From: Microbulbifer aggregans
GTDB lineage: Bacteria > Pseudomonadota > Gammaproteobacteria > Pseudomonadales > Cellvibrionaceae
Direction: 5' to 3'
Length of the DNA: 64,000 nucleotides
Assembly (NCBI RefSeq): GCF_020524005.1
Contig: NZ_JAIVKK010000008.1
Span: 152,354 to 216,353 of the forward strand
Shown here: one piece after another, positions 56,889 to 63,652 of the stretch
Numbering within the stretch: the stretch's first letter is position 1
How the letters are laid out: every line of letters begins with the position of its first letter
Program-made: the position numbers and the translations under genes
Notes under the pieces: generated by a model
What the model was told of the DNA's origin: nothing
Database searches by the model: none
The model's input: only the letters and a program-made list of their open reading frames with translations

Positions 56889-57779
56889 TCAGATCGCCGC
56901 CGCGGTCGCTTTCTGCAATGGGCTGGTGCGGCGCGCCTGGGTCTTTTTCAGCAGCTCGCGCAGGTCTTCCAGCAGGTTGCGCTGCACCAGGTCGCTCTGC
57001 CAGTAGCCATCGTGCGCCACCAGCTGCGGCCCCCAGCTCGCCGCTGACCAGTCTGCCAGCGGGCGGGTTTCGTAGTCGCGATACACCGCTTGGTTATAGG
57101 AAGGACTCAACGGCTTCAGCGGCCAGCCGAACAGGTCGTCCGGGTGGTAGAAGTTTTTCCAGCGGAAGCTGTAACCGCGGGTATCCGAGGTCACCGCCTG
57201 GATCTGGTCGCGGGGCATGCCCGCCGTCCACAGCGGATTACTCGCGCCCAAGGTGTACCAGTGCGCCATGGTTTTGCCGCGCAGGAACAGGTCTTTGGCG
57301 GAACCCTTGTGCACACCCTTGGGGCCGCCGTCGCGCCACACGCCGTGGTTGATACTCGGGCGCTGGGCATCCCAGAGGTAATTGGAGAGGATGCTGCAAC
57401 CCACCGAATGGCTCAGCAGGATCACCGGGGCGGTATCGCCCGCGGCTTTGGCGGCGCGCTCAAACGTCTGGTAAATTGCCTGCTGGGTCTTGTCGTAGTT
57501 GCCGCCGCGCTGGTCGATATCCGCCAGCTGCGCCGCGGCTTCCCCCAGCCCGTAGAGCATAAACTTGCGCGCGCGCAGGTAGTCCATGTCGCGCTTCTGC
57601 ATGGCCTCAAATACCCGCTCGAAATTGGATTGCAGGTGCCCCTGACAGAGGATGGTGTCGGCGTGAATACGAGACCAGTCGTCCCCCAGGGCAGACGCCA
57701 GTGATTCGAACAGTGGCTCGGCAAAACTCTCGTCCACTGCGCCCATCCCCGGTGCCGCCAGTATTACCAGATCGGCCAT
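56889..57779 (-). CDS. Alpha/beta-hydrolase-like protein of unknown function
   Basis: The 296-residue product starts with ADLVILAAPGMGAVDESFAEPL, a strand and loop suggesting an alpha/beta-hydrolase fold. VILLSHSVGCSILSNYLWDAQ provides a nucleophile-elbow-like S-H-S-V-G, lacking the usual first glycine of G-x-S-x-G. A conserved-looking histidine lies in VAHDGYW near the C-terminus. AGGGAGCG precedes the ATG at 57779. The substrate is unknown, and the hydrolase assignment is an inference. Confidence 0.6.
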   Translation of the reverse strand: MADLVILAAPGMGAVDESFAEPLFESLASALGDDWSRIHADTILCQGHLQSNFERVFEAMQKRDMDYLRARKFMLYGLGEAAAQLADIDQRGGNYDKTQQAIYQTFERAAKAAGDTAPVILLSHSVGCSILSNYLWDAQRPSINHGVWRDGGPKGVHKGSAKDLFLRGKTMAHWYTLGASNPLWTAGMPRDQIQAVTSDTRGYSFRWKNFYHPDDLFGWPLKPLSPSYNQAVYRDYETRPLADWSAASWGPQLVAHDGYWQSDLVQRNLLEDLRELLKKTQARRTSPLQKATAAAI

Positions 57780-58087
57780 GTTCGCTCCCTGTATTTTTCT
57801 TATTTGATGCGATTGCGATTCCGGAGTTTGCCCGCGCATCGCCTTATGCTGAATTTTGTGGCCCCGTTCATACAACGGACGGGACCTCGCGCACCACAAG
57901 CGTGAAAAGCTACCACTGCACGGTCACAATGGGAAGAATCGCGCCAAACCGGCCAGTTCCGGGCAGATGAATAATTTTTTTGCACTTTTTACCCGCCAGC
58001 GGGAACTTAACCGCCAGAGCCCCCTCCAAGTAAACAGATTCCCTTGGATCGCGTTGAATTTGTAACCCCCATCGTAATACTGCCTAG

Positions 58088-58113
58088 AGCCGACCTCGCG
58101 TCGGCTTTTTTTT
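58088..58113 (+). terminator. Orphan terminator, possible end of a small RNA
   Basis: AGCCGA pairs with TCGGCT (58101-58106) around a CCTCGCG loop, and eight T residues follow on the plus strand. The nearest upstream gene runs the other way, so this terminator serves no annotated gene. A small RNA ending here is plausible. Confidence 0.6.
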
Positions 58114-58147
58114 GCCTGCCCGCCGCGCCCCACACTCTCAAAGAATC

Positions 58148-58195
58148 CATAAAGTGATAAAAAGCGCACTTTATAACCACAAACAATCATAAAGT
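58148..58195. promoter_or_regulatory. Candidate HipB operators
   Basis: CATAAAGTG (58148-58156) and CACTTTAT (58167-58174) are inverted half-sites, and a further CATAAAGT lies at 58188-58195. ACTTTAT recurs at 58285-58291, overlapping the hipB start codon. Repeated inverted half-sites upstream of an XRE-type antitoxin are the usual autoregulation layout. Binding is an inference. Confidence 0.55.
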
Positions 58196-58289
58196 CCGAT
58201 TTATGGCACTTAATAAAAACACTTAACAAAGTCCAAAAACAGGAACATAATCGAGCATAATTTGCTCAACATCCCCAAACCGGGACTTT

Positions 58290-58652
58290 ATGGACTACAC
58301 CAGCAAATCCCCTGCCAGTATCGCGGAAACCCTGGGGCAACGCCTGAAGCAGGCGCGCCTGAACCTCGACCTCACCCAACTGGAAGTGGCCGAGCGCGCG
58401 GGCGTGAGCCGCAAGGCGGTGCTCAATGCAGAAAAGGGCCAGGCCCAGCTGGAAGCGCTGGTCGCCATACTCCAGGCCCTCGACCTCACCACCCAGCTGG
58501 ACAACTTCCTGCCCCCGCAGCCCCCCTCCCCGATCCAGCTGGCCAAATTGCAAGGCAAACAGCGCCAGCGAGCCTCCGGCCAGCGCGGCCAACACGACGG
58601 GGGAGAAGATGGGGAAGACGATGAAGAACAACAGGAGGAACCGGCATGGTAA
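58290..58652 (+). CDS. hipB: HipB-type antitoxin (XRE family)
   Basis: The 120-residue protein has a helix-turn-helix (ETLGQRLKQARLNLDLTQLEVAERAGVSRKAVLNAEKG), then a linker and a disordered acidic tail (GGEDGEDDEEQQEEP) ending in tryptophan. E. coli HipB also has a flexible tail ending in Trp, but the acidic stretch here is longer. It represses its own operon and neutralises HipA. The ATG at 58290 overlaps an operator half-site, and its stop overlaps the hipA start. Confidence 0.88.
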   Translation: MDYTSKSPASIAETLGQRLKQARLNLDLTQLEVAERAGVSRKAVLNAEKGQAQLEALVAILQALDLTTQLDNFLPPQPPSPIQLAKLQGKQRQRASGQRGQHDGGEDGEDDEEQQEEPAW

Positions 58653-59974
58653 TGGAAGTCATCAGTGTGCATTACCAGGGGGAGACCGCCGGCGCTGTCA
58701 GCTTTGATACCGACACCGGCATCGGCGCCTTTGAATACACCCCCGCGTTTATCGACACCGGTATCGAACTCTCGCCCCTCAAAATGCCCCTGGGCAAACG
58801 CATCTACTCCTTCCCCCAGCTCAGCTTTGACACCTACCGCGGCCTCCCCGGCATGATCGCCGACTCCCTGCCAGACGACTTCGGCAACGCGGTACTCAAC
58901 GCGTGGATGGCCGCCCAGGGCAAACAGCCCGCAGACATCACCCCACTGCAACGGCTGCAATACACCGGCAAGCGCGGCATGGGCGCACTGGAATACGCCC
59001 CCGCCACCCGCCTCAAAAACCTCAACGCCTCGCAGCATATTGCCATCAACGAACTGGTGGCCATTGCCCAGGAGGTGCTCGACAGCCGCGCCGGCTTCAG
59101 CGTGAACCTGGGGCCAAACGGCAACGACGAGCGCGCCCCCCACCCGGAAGAAATGCTCGCCCTGCTCTCCGTGGGCATGAGCGCCGGCGGCGCCCGCCCC
59201 AAAGCCGTGCTGGCATTCAACCGCGACTTCACCGAAGTGCGCTCCGGGCAGACCGACGTGCCCGAAGGCTTCACCCACTACCTGATGAAGTTCGATGGGG
59301 TGAGCGAGCACAACAAAAACAAACAGACCTTCGGCGACCCCATGGGCTTCGGTGCCATGGAATATGTGTACCACCGCATGGCCGAAGCCTGCGGCATCCA
59401 CATGATGCCCTGCCACCTGCTCACCGAAGGCAACCGCCGGCACTTCATCACCGAGCGCTTTGATCGCCGCGGCAACGACAAGATCCATATCCAGACCCTC
59501 AACGGCCTCGCCCACGTGGACTACAAAGCTCCCGGCTCGTTTTCCTACGGCGAACTCTTCGCCGTGGCACGGCAACTGAAACTCAGTGCAAAAGAAGCCG
59601 AACAACTGCTGATCCGCATGGTGTTCAACATCGTCGCCCGCAACCACGACGACCATGCAAAAAACTTCGCCTTCCAGCTCAACAACAAAACCTGGCAACT
59701 GTCCCCCGCCTACGACCTCGCCTACAGCTACAAACCCGGCAGCCAGTGGGTGAACAGCCACTGGATGAGCCTGAACGGCAAACGGGACAACTTTACCCGC
59801 GAGGATATCTACAGCCTGGAAAAAATCAGCCCGCTATTCAGCCGCAGGAAGATCGACGGTATTGTGGATAACGTGGTGGAGCAGGTATCGCGCTGGCGAG
59901 ATTTAGCGATTGAGTATGAGGTGCCGATTTCGCTGGTTGAGGAGATTGAGGGGAATCTAAGGTTGGGGCTGTGA
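58646..59974 (+). CDS. hipA: HipA-type serine/threonine kinase toxin
   Basis: The 442-residue kinase has the glycine-rich loop GMSAGGARPKAVLAF, the catalytic block ARNHDDHAKNFAFQ (H-x-D-x-x-x-x-N) and the metal-binding SPAYDLAYSY. HipA phosphorylates glutamyl-tRNA synthetase in E. coli, halting growth and producing persisters; relatives may have other targets. The ATG at 58646 has AGGAGG seven bases before it and overlaps the hipB stop. Length equals the E. coli protein, and no truncation is seen. It lies directly before the cassette array. Confidence 0.93.
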   Translation: MVMEVISVHYQGETAGAVSFDTDTGIGAFEYTPAFIDTGIELSPLKMPLGKRIYSFPQLSFDTYRGLPGMIADSLPDDFGNAVLNAWMAAQGKQPADITPLQRLQYTGKRGMGALEYAPATRLKNLNASQHIAINELVAIAQEVLDSRAGFSVNLGPNGNDERAPHPEEMLALLSVGMSAGGARPKAVLAFNRDFTEVRSGQTDVPEGFTHYLMKFDGVSEHNKNKQTFGDPMGFGAMEYVYHRMAEACGIHMMPCHLLTEGNRRHFITERFDRRGNDKIHIQTLNGLAHVDYKAPGSFSYGELFAVARQLKLSAKEAEQLLIRMVFNIVARNHDDHAKNFAFQLNNKTWQLSPAYDLAYSYKPGSQWVNSHWMSLNGKRDNFTREDIYSLEKISPLFSRRKIDGIVDNVVEQVSRWRDLAIEYEVPISLVEEIEGNLRLGL

Positions 59975-60050
59975 GTGCCCAGAACACACACCAAGGAAGG
60001 TGAAATCTGCGCCGAAAACTGGCGTAAAACTGATTTCCATATTTAGGCAT

Positions 60051-60075
60051 AATGGCTATATGTAGCCATTTTTAT
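60051..60075 (+). terminator. Hairpin after hipA, probable terminator
   Basis: AATGGCTA (60051-60058) pairs perfectly with TAGCCATT (60063-60070) around TATG, followed by TTTA. It lies 77 bases past the hipA stop and before the first cassette. Confidence 0.65.
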
Positions 60076-60104
60076 CCAGATATAGGCAGAATGCCTATAT
60101 CTGG
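60076..60104. promoter_or_regulatory. 13-base perfect palindrome before the first cassette
   Basis: CCAGATATAGGCA (60076-60088) pairs exactly with TGCCTATATCTGG (60092-60104) around GAA. A related, imperfect TTAGGCATAATGGCTA lies about 35 bases upstream. No T-run follows, so an operator or a structured recombination site at the array's left edge is more likely than a terminator. Confidence 0.5.
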
Positions 60105-60131
60105 AGCTATTGAATAAACTGTTAAGTTCAT

Positions 60132-60611
60132 ATGAGTATCGAAGACATTTCAATACCGATAGACGGCGTAAATTGGCAGGCTTGCTTGCAGCACTGGTCA
60201 TGGATTTTGAAGAAGTGCCCAGAGTTTAATATCTTGCTCGCAACAAAGTTCGGTGAAATTTTCGTCACTACAAGCGATGGAGCTGTCTGGTTCCTAAGTA
60301 CTTCAAACGGAAGCTTTGAAAGGATTGCGGAATCTCAAGATCAACTAGTTGAAATCCTAAAACACCAAGAAAGTTATGATTACTACTTTATGCCGCAGGT
60401 GCTTGCAGTATTAGAGGATTCGTTGGGGCCTCTTGAGAGCGGCTACTGCTATGGGTTCCATGTGCCAATGGTCTTTGTAGAAAGCTCACTTGATCCAAGT
60501 AATTTCAAAATAATACGCATAGAAAATTACCTTGCAGGTTTGGGAGATATGCTTGGCAAGTTACAGGGTGTCCCAAATGGCCTAGAGGTGACCTTCAAAG
60601 CCGTGGATTAA
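60132..60611 (+). CDS. Cassette 1: DUF1851-like protein
   Basis: The 159-residue soluble protein (GVNWQACLQHWSWILKKCPEFNILLATKFGEIFVTTSDGAVWFLS, then GYCYGFHVPMVFVESSLDPSNFKIIRIENYLAGLGDML) resembles DUF1851/Tdi1-like proteins. Some of these are immunity proteins against type VI secretion toxins. The match is from memory and moderate. The gene begins ten bases after the cassette start and its stop codon abuts the R'' box, so transcription likely depends on an outside promoter. Confidence 0.7.
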   Translation: MSIEDISIPIDGVNWQACLQHWSWILKKCPEFNILLATKFGEIFVTTSDGAVWFLSTSNGSFERIAESQDQLVEILKHQESYDYYFMPQVLAVLEDSLGPLESGYCYGFHVPMVFVESSLDPSNFKIIRIENYLAGLGDMLGKLQGVPNGLEVTFKAVD

Positions 60612-60730
60612 CTTAACAAGCAGCGGCAGAGCGACAGCCAACGCTACGCACCTTTTTTGTTACTAGCTGGCGCTCAAACATTAACACAAAATGCGCTCCG
60701 CGCTGGCTGCGCCTGCGCTGGGCGTTAAAA
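60611..60730 (+). other. attC site 1
   Basis: R'' is ACTTAAC (60611-60617) and R' begins GTTAAAA (60724-60730), with crossover after G60724. Imperfect inner arms include ACAGCCA with TGGCTG. About 120 bases long. Confidence 0.9.
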
Positions 60731-60739
60731 GTCAGAACC

Positions 60740-61381
60740 ATGAACAAGCTTATTACCGCAGTCATACTTCTAACTATCAGTCTCTCAAGCTATTCCAGCG
60801 AAGAGCCTGAGGAGCGCTTAGTCTTCATAGGATCTCAAATTAATTTCAATGAATTCGACCCCAACGAAGAAAGCGACGGATGTGATGATGTGGTCGTAGA
60901 TACGAGCAATGGTGAAGAGGGCTTAATGGAGTGCATCACAATCAGTTTGGATGCCGCATTTAAAGCTACATACTCCATTTCAAAGGTTGTGGAAGGCTCA
61001 TACCTTGGGGATTCTATATCCTTCGAAGTTTACGATCATTACGGAACACCGGAGTTCTCAAAGTACGATGTTGCCATGATCTACCTAGAGAAATATGACG
61101 GCAAGTGGTATCACGAAAAGTACACTTGGAATAAAGTTTACGAAACCGTGGATGGCCAATATGCCGACTGCTCTCTTGATTACGTTAATGAGCACTTATA
61201 CGAACCCGGCCTTCTTAAACCTGTCAAGTTTAAGAAAGTCGTGAACTTTGACATAAGGCACTACAACAGCACACTTAAAAATAGCTTCAAGTCAGCCCCA
61301 GCCTTTCTATCAAAAGGTAATCTTGTAACATGCCAGAAAGGTATCTACGCAAAGGATTTACTGGCTCTTGAGCGGGGATAA
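60740..61381 (+). CDS. Cassette 2: secreted protein of unknown function
   Basis: The 213-residue product has a short signal peptide (NKLITAVILLTISLSSYSS) and an acidic mature region with a few cysteines (ESDGCDDVVVD, LMECITISLD, YADCSLDY, VTCQKG) that may form disulfides. Its central segment (FKATYSISKVVEGSYLGDSISFEVYDHYG) looks like a beta-sandwich. No family was recognised. The codon use is AT-rich compared with the hipBA genes, as for all cassettes. Confidence 0.78.
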   Translation: MNKLITAVILLTISLSSYSSEEPEERLVFIGSQINFNEFDPNEESDGCDDVVVDTSNGEEGLMECITISLDAAFKATYSISKVVEGSYLGDSISFEVYDHYGTPEFSKYDVAMIYLEKYDGKWYHEKYTWNKVYETVDGQYADCSLDYVNEHLYEPGLLKPVKFKKVVNFDIRHYNSTLKNSFKSAPAFLSKGNLVTCQKGIYAKDLLALERG

Positions 61382-61385
61382 GGAG

Positions 61386-61504
61386 CTTTTAACAAACCAA
61401 TGCAGCTGACAGCCAACACTCCGCTTACTTTGTGTTGCTCGCTGTGCTCACAAATTAACACAAAGTAAGCTCCATGCCGGCTGCAGCTGATTGGGGCGTT
61501 AAAT
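61386..61504 (+). other. attC site 2
   Basis: R'' is CTTTTAAC (61386-61393) and R' starts GTTAAAT (61498). Arms include GCAGCTG with CAGCTG-type complement and CTTACTTTGTG with CACAAAGTAAG. The latter arm is shared with attC site 3 and, imperfectly, with site 4. Confidence 0.92.
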
Positions 61505-61505
61505 T

Positions 61506-61925
61506 ATGAAGCCAAAAACCGCACTTATCGCTAGCATTTTTATGCTTTCTGGCTGTGTCACCACAGTAACCTGGGATGGAGTTACTCCCTCAAAGAGCTA
61601 CAAAATTACTTTTAAAGATCAAGATGCAAATCCTGTTTCCGGAGTAAGTGCTAGTTGCAACGGAAATGGAGTATGGCCAAGTGAGAAAATTGCCCAAGAA
61701 ATAAATGAAGCTCACGAAAAATCCGACCCAACTGGATTGTTAAAGTTATCACACATTGGGTACGAAATGAGCGGGACCTATAAGGAGTTCGGGCCATTCA
61801 CTTGGGGTGGCAATGAGTATTGGAAGGTGTATTGCACATTCATACATCGCGGTTCAATTATCGAGTCCGGGGAGCTGGCCAAGTTCAATCAGCCAGTAGA
61901 GATCACGGTGCCAAAACTAATTTAA
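61506..61925 (+). CDS. Cassette 3: lipoprotein of unknown function
   Basis: The 139-residue product has a lipoprotein signal (LIASIFMLSGC, lipobox L-S-G-C). The mature part (SYKITFKDQDANPVSGVSAS) suggests an immunoglobulin-like or carboxypeptidase-regulatory-like fold (P-V-S-G-V). Two further cysteines lie in the mature protein. The stop codon lies within the R'' box. No close family was recognised. Confidence 0.78.
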   Translation: MKPKTALIASIFMLSGCVTTVTWDGVTPSKSYKITFKDQDANPVSGVSASCNGNGVWPSEKIAQEINEAHEKSDPTGLLKLSHIGYEMSGTYKEFGPFTWGGNEYWKVYCTFIHRGSIIESGELAKFNQPVEITVPKLI

Positions 61926-62035
61926 CAAAGCAATGCAGCCGACGTCTTACTTTGTGCACTTTTTGCACGGTCGCTGCGCTCCCATTTTTGGCAAAAAGCA
62001 CACAAAGTAAGCCGCGGCTGATTGCGGCGTTAAGC
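61920..62035 (+). other. attC site 3
   Basis: R'' is ATTTAAC (61920-61926) and R' starts GTTAAGC (62029). Strong nested stems are CAGCCG/CGGCTG, CTTACTTTGTG/CACAAAGTAAG and TTTTTGC/GCAAAAA, with a terminal loop containing GTCGCTGCGCTCC. Confidence 0.95.
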
Positions 62036-62040
62036 AACCT

Positions 62041-62376
62041 ATGAAAATGAGCCACGAAGAATACGTCGAGAAAAAACGCAAGAGGGCCGCAGAAGTTGCG
62101 AGCGGAATGCTCGATGGTTCTATTCATTATCTTGAGGGAGCAATAGAGTTGTCTTCACTTAGGTTTGAGGTCGACTTGCCTGAAGACGATAAAGATTTTC
62201 TTGCTTTTACTGGGGTTGCTTCGGAAATCGATCATTTGCCAATTGGTGAGACGAGGCAATATTGGTCAAAAGAAGCCCTCGAACGGCATGAGCCAGAAGT
62301 TCAGGAATCTATTAAGTGGGCAAAGGATTTCTCTTTGTCAGAATGCAAATCTATCGTGGCAAGGTTCAATGCTTAA
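62041..62376 (+). CDS. Cassette 4: DUF2489-like protein
   Basis: The 111-residue soluble protein (AAEVASGMLDGSIHYLEGAIELSSLRFEVDLPEDDKDFLAF, then SEIDHLPIGETRQYWSKEALERHEPEV) resembles DUF2489 proteins, small cytoplasmic proteins of unknown function often found in cassettes and islands. The family name is from memory. Its stop codon lies in the R'' box. The start gives a basic N-terminus without a signal peptide. Confidence 0.72.
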   Translation: MKMSHEEYVEKKRKRAAEVASGMLDGSIHYLEGAIELSSLRFEVDLPEDDKDFLAFTGVASEIDHLPIGETRQYWSKEALERHEPEVQESIKWAKDFSLSECKSIVARFNA

Positions 62377-62514
62377 CAATGCGAGGCATTTCGTTCCGGC
62401 CCTGCGGGCCTCCACCGGACAGCTTACTTTGTGCTCTTTATGCGCAAGTCGCTTCGCTCCTATTTTCGCGCATAAAGCGCCCAAAGCAAGCTGCCGCTGC
62501 TCGCGGCGTTAAGT
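62371..62514 (+). other. attC site 4, long form with an extra hairpin
   Basis: R'' is GCTTAAC (62371-62377) and R' starts GTTAAGT (62508). At 144 bases it is about 26 longer than sites 1-3 and 5. The extra segment contains GGCCC (62398-62402) and GGGCC (62406-62410), a small hairpin between R'' and the main stem. Confidence 0.92.
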
Positions 62515-62515
62515 G

Positions 62516-62932
62516 ATGATGACGATAAATTACCTCCTACTAATATTGCTTATCTCTTGCTCGTCTTCGGCGTACGCGCTCTCTATTTCATGTCCGCATG
62601 TGTATGATGAAACTAGCGAAGTCGCTCCAAAGGAAATCTTTAGTGTCATTCACGTTGGGGCTGAGCACAACACTATTGATTTAGAGGTAAGTGTTAAAAA
62701 TAAATACAAAGGATTGGGATTCAAGAGTATTGGGGTTAGAAGAAAGGAAAACGAAAGCTATACGTTTGCTGCCATGCTTGAAACGGTAGAAGAAGAAGGC
62801 TCACGTAAGGCGTATTTATTGTCCGTCAGGTCTTCAGATTTGAAATTGTATGACTTTGTTGTTGTATACAGTCGTGGTGATGATGCGTGTTCTAAAGATG
62901 AAACCAGGTACCAATTCCCGCTTCTCACTTAA
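62516..62932 (+). CDS. Cassette 5: secreted protein of unknown function
   Basis: The 138-residue product (if the ATG at 62516 is used) has a signal peptide (INYLLLILLISCSSSAYA) and a small mature domain with two or three cysteines (ISCPHVY, DDACSKD). The middle part (NTIDLEVSVKNKYKGLGFKSIGVRRKE) is beta-rich. GTG at 62513 and ATG at 62519 are equally possible starts. No family was recognised. Confidence 0.75.
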   Translation: MMTINYLLLILLISCSSSAYALSISCPHVYDETSEVAPKEIFSVIHVGAEHNTIDLEVSVKNKYKGLGFKSIGVRRKENESYTFAAMLETVEEEGSRKAYLLSVRSSDLKLYDFVVVYSRGDDACSKDETRYQFPLLT

Positions 62933-63044
62933 CAAGCGCAAGCAAAGGGACGGCCAACGCTGTGCATATTTTGTGCGGTCGCTGCGCTCCAAAGTTTGCA
63001 CAAAACATGCACAGCATTGTCCGCCCCTGTTGCGGGCGTTATCT
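62927..63044 (+). other. attC site 5
   Basis: R'' is ACTTAAC (62927-62933) and R' starts GTTATCT (63038). The arms GGACGG/CCGCCC, GCTGTGCAT/ATGCACAGC and TTTTGTGC/GCACAAAA form a long stem, with GGTCGCTGCGCTCC in the loop. Closely related to site 6. Confidence 0.95.
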
Positions 63045-63055
63045 ACTTTTAAGAA

Positions 63056-63442
63056 ATGAATATTTATAAGGTTGTTTTTTGGCTGCTTCTTTTTTGGGTT
63101 TTAGCAACAATCGCCCTTCGAATTTATTGGTTTAAAAAAGAACGCTACGGTTACGCCAGCTGGTTTTTTGAATGGCTCCTTGCTTGTTTTTCATGCGCTG
63201 GCGTGTACGTTGTTGCATTCAATCAACCCTTGCTTAAGCAAACGTTTTGGTGGTTCGTATTGCTCGTTGTTGTAGTATCGAGTGTCTACAGGCTGCAAAG
63301 CCAACGTTTCAAACAACAAGTGGAGCAACTTTCGTTAAAGCAATTTCTGTTCATAAAAATGTTAATGGCGCTTTTCACATTACCAGTTGCTATTATTCTA
63401 TTTATAAATGCAAGCAACTATACTGGCGTATGGGGCACGTAG
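63056..63442 (+). CDS. Cassette 6: multi-pass membrane protein
   Basis: The 128-residue protein has four hydrophobic segments (VVFWLLLFWVLATIALRIYW, FFEWLLACFSCAGVYVVAF, FWWFVLLVVVVSSVYRL, FLFIKMLMALFTLPVAIILFI). It is very rich in Phe and Trp. No family was recognised. Its stop codon adjoins the R'' box of attC site 6. Confidence 0.78.
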   Translation: MNIYKVVFWLLLFWVLATIALRIYWFKKERYGYASWFFEWLLACFSCAGVYVVAFNQPLLKQTFWWFVLLVVVVSSVYRLQSQRFKQQVEQLSLKQFLFIKMLMALFTLPVAIILFINASNYTGVWGT

Positions 63443-63584
63443 ATAACAAGCGCAAGCAGTTTGCTCCGGCCCTTCGGGCCTCCGCGGGACGCCCAATCCT
63501 ATACACATTTTGTGCGGGTCGCTGCGCTCCCATTTTCGCACAAAATGCGCATAGCATTGGTCGCCCCTGTTGCGGGCGTTCTGG
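63441..63584 (+). other. attC site 6, long form with an extra hairpin
   Basis: R'' is AGATAAC (63441-63447), matching this cassette's start, and the crossover is after G63578. The site is 144 bases long because of an extra GGCCC (63468-63472)/GGGCC (63476-63480) hairpin, as in site 4. After the crossover the bases are TTCTGG, so the next unit begins there, but its own R'' box is outside the window. Confidence 0.92.
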
Positions 63585-63652
63585 CTGTAGAAAAACTCTA
63601 AAAACCTAGCATTTTTTGATAAAGTTGAGGGATCCAAACCGAGAATCCCTCC

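Larger units (their letters stand above)
57780..58289. other. 510-base gene-free region with a possible small RNA and hipBA operators
   Basis: No protein gene is visible. The region separates a minus-strand gene from the plus-strand hipBA operon. A hairpin terminator (58088-58113) facing right has no coding gene before it, suggesting a short non-coding transcript from the preceding 100-300 bases. The last part contains the candidate HipB operators. Confidence 0.55.
60121..63584 (+). mobile_element. Integron gene-cassette array (six cassettes, six attC sites) without an integrase in the window
   Basis: Six units run in the same direction, each a single gene followed by an attC-like site ending GCGTT. 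Crossovers (between G and TT) fall at 60121/60122, 60724/60725, 61498/61499, 62029/62030, 62508/62509, 63038/63039 and 63578/63579. For each cassette the seven bases at its start (G plus TT and four more) are the exact reverse complement of its own R'' box: GTTAAGT/ACTTAAC, GTTAAAA/TTTTAAC, GTTAAAT/ATTTAAC, GTTAAGC/GCTTAAC, GTTAAGT/ACTTAAC and GTTATCT/AGATAAC. This is expected only if each unit once closed into a circle at that site. No intI is visible, so it fits a CALIN or the far part of a larger integron. Confidence 0.93.

Noticed and set aside
58290..59974. hipBA as the first integron cassette
   Set aside because: No R'' box matching a start site follows hipA, and its base composition is GC-rich unlike the cassettes.
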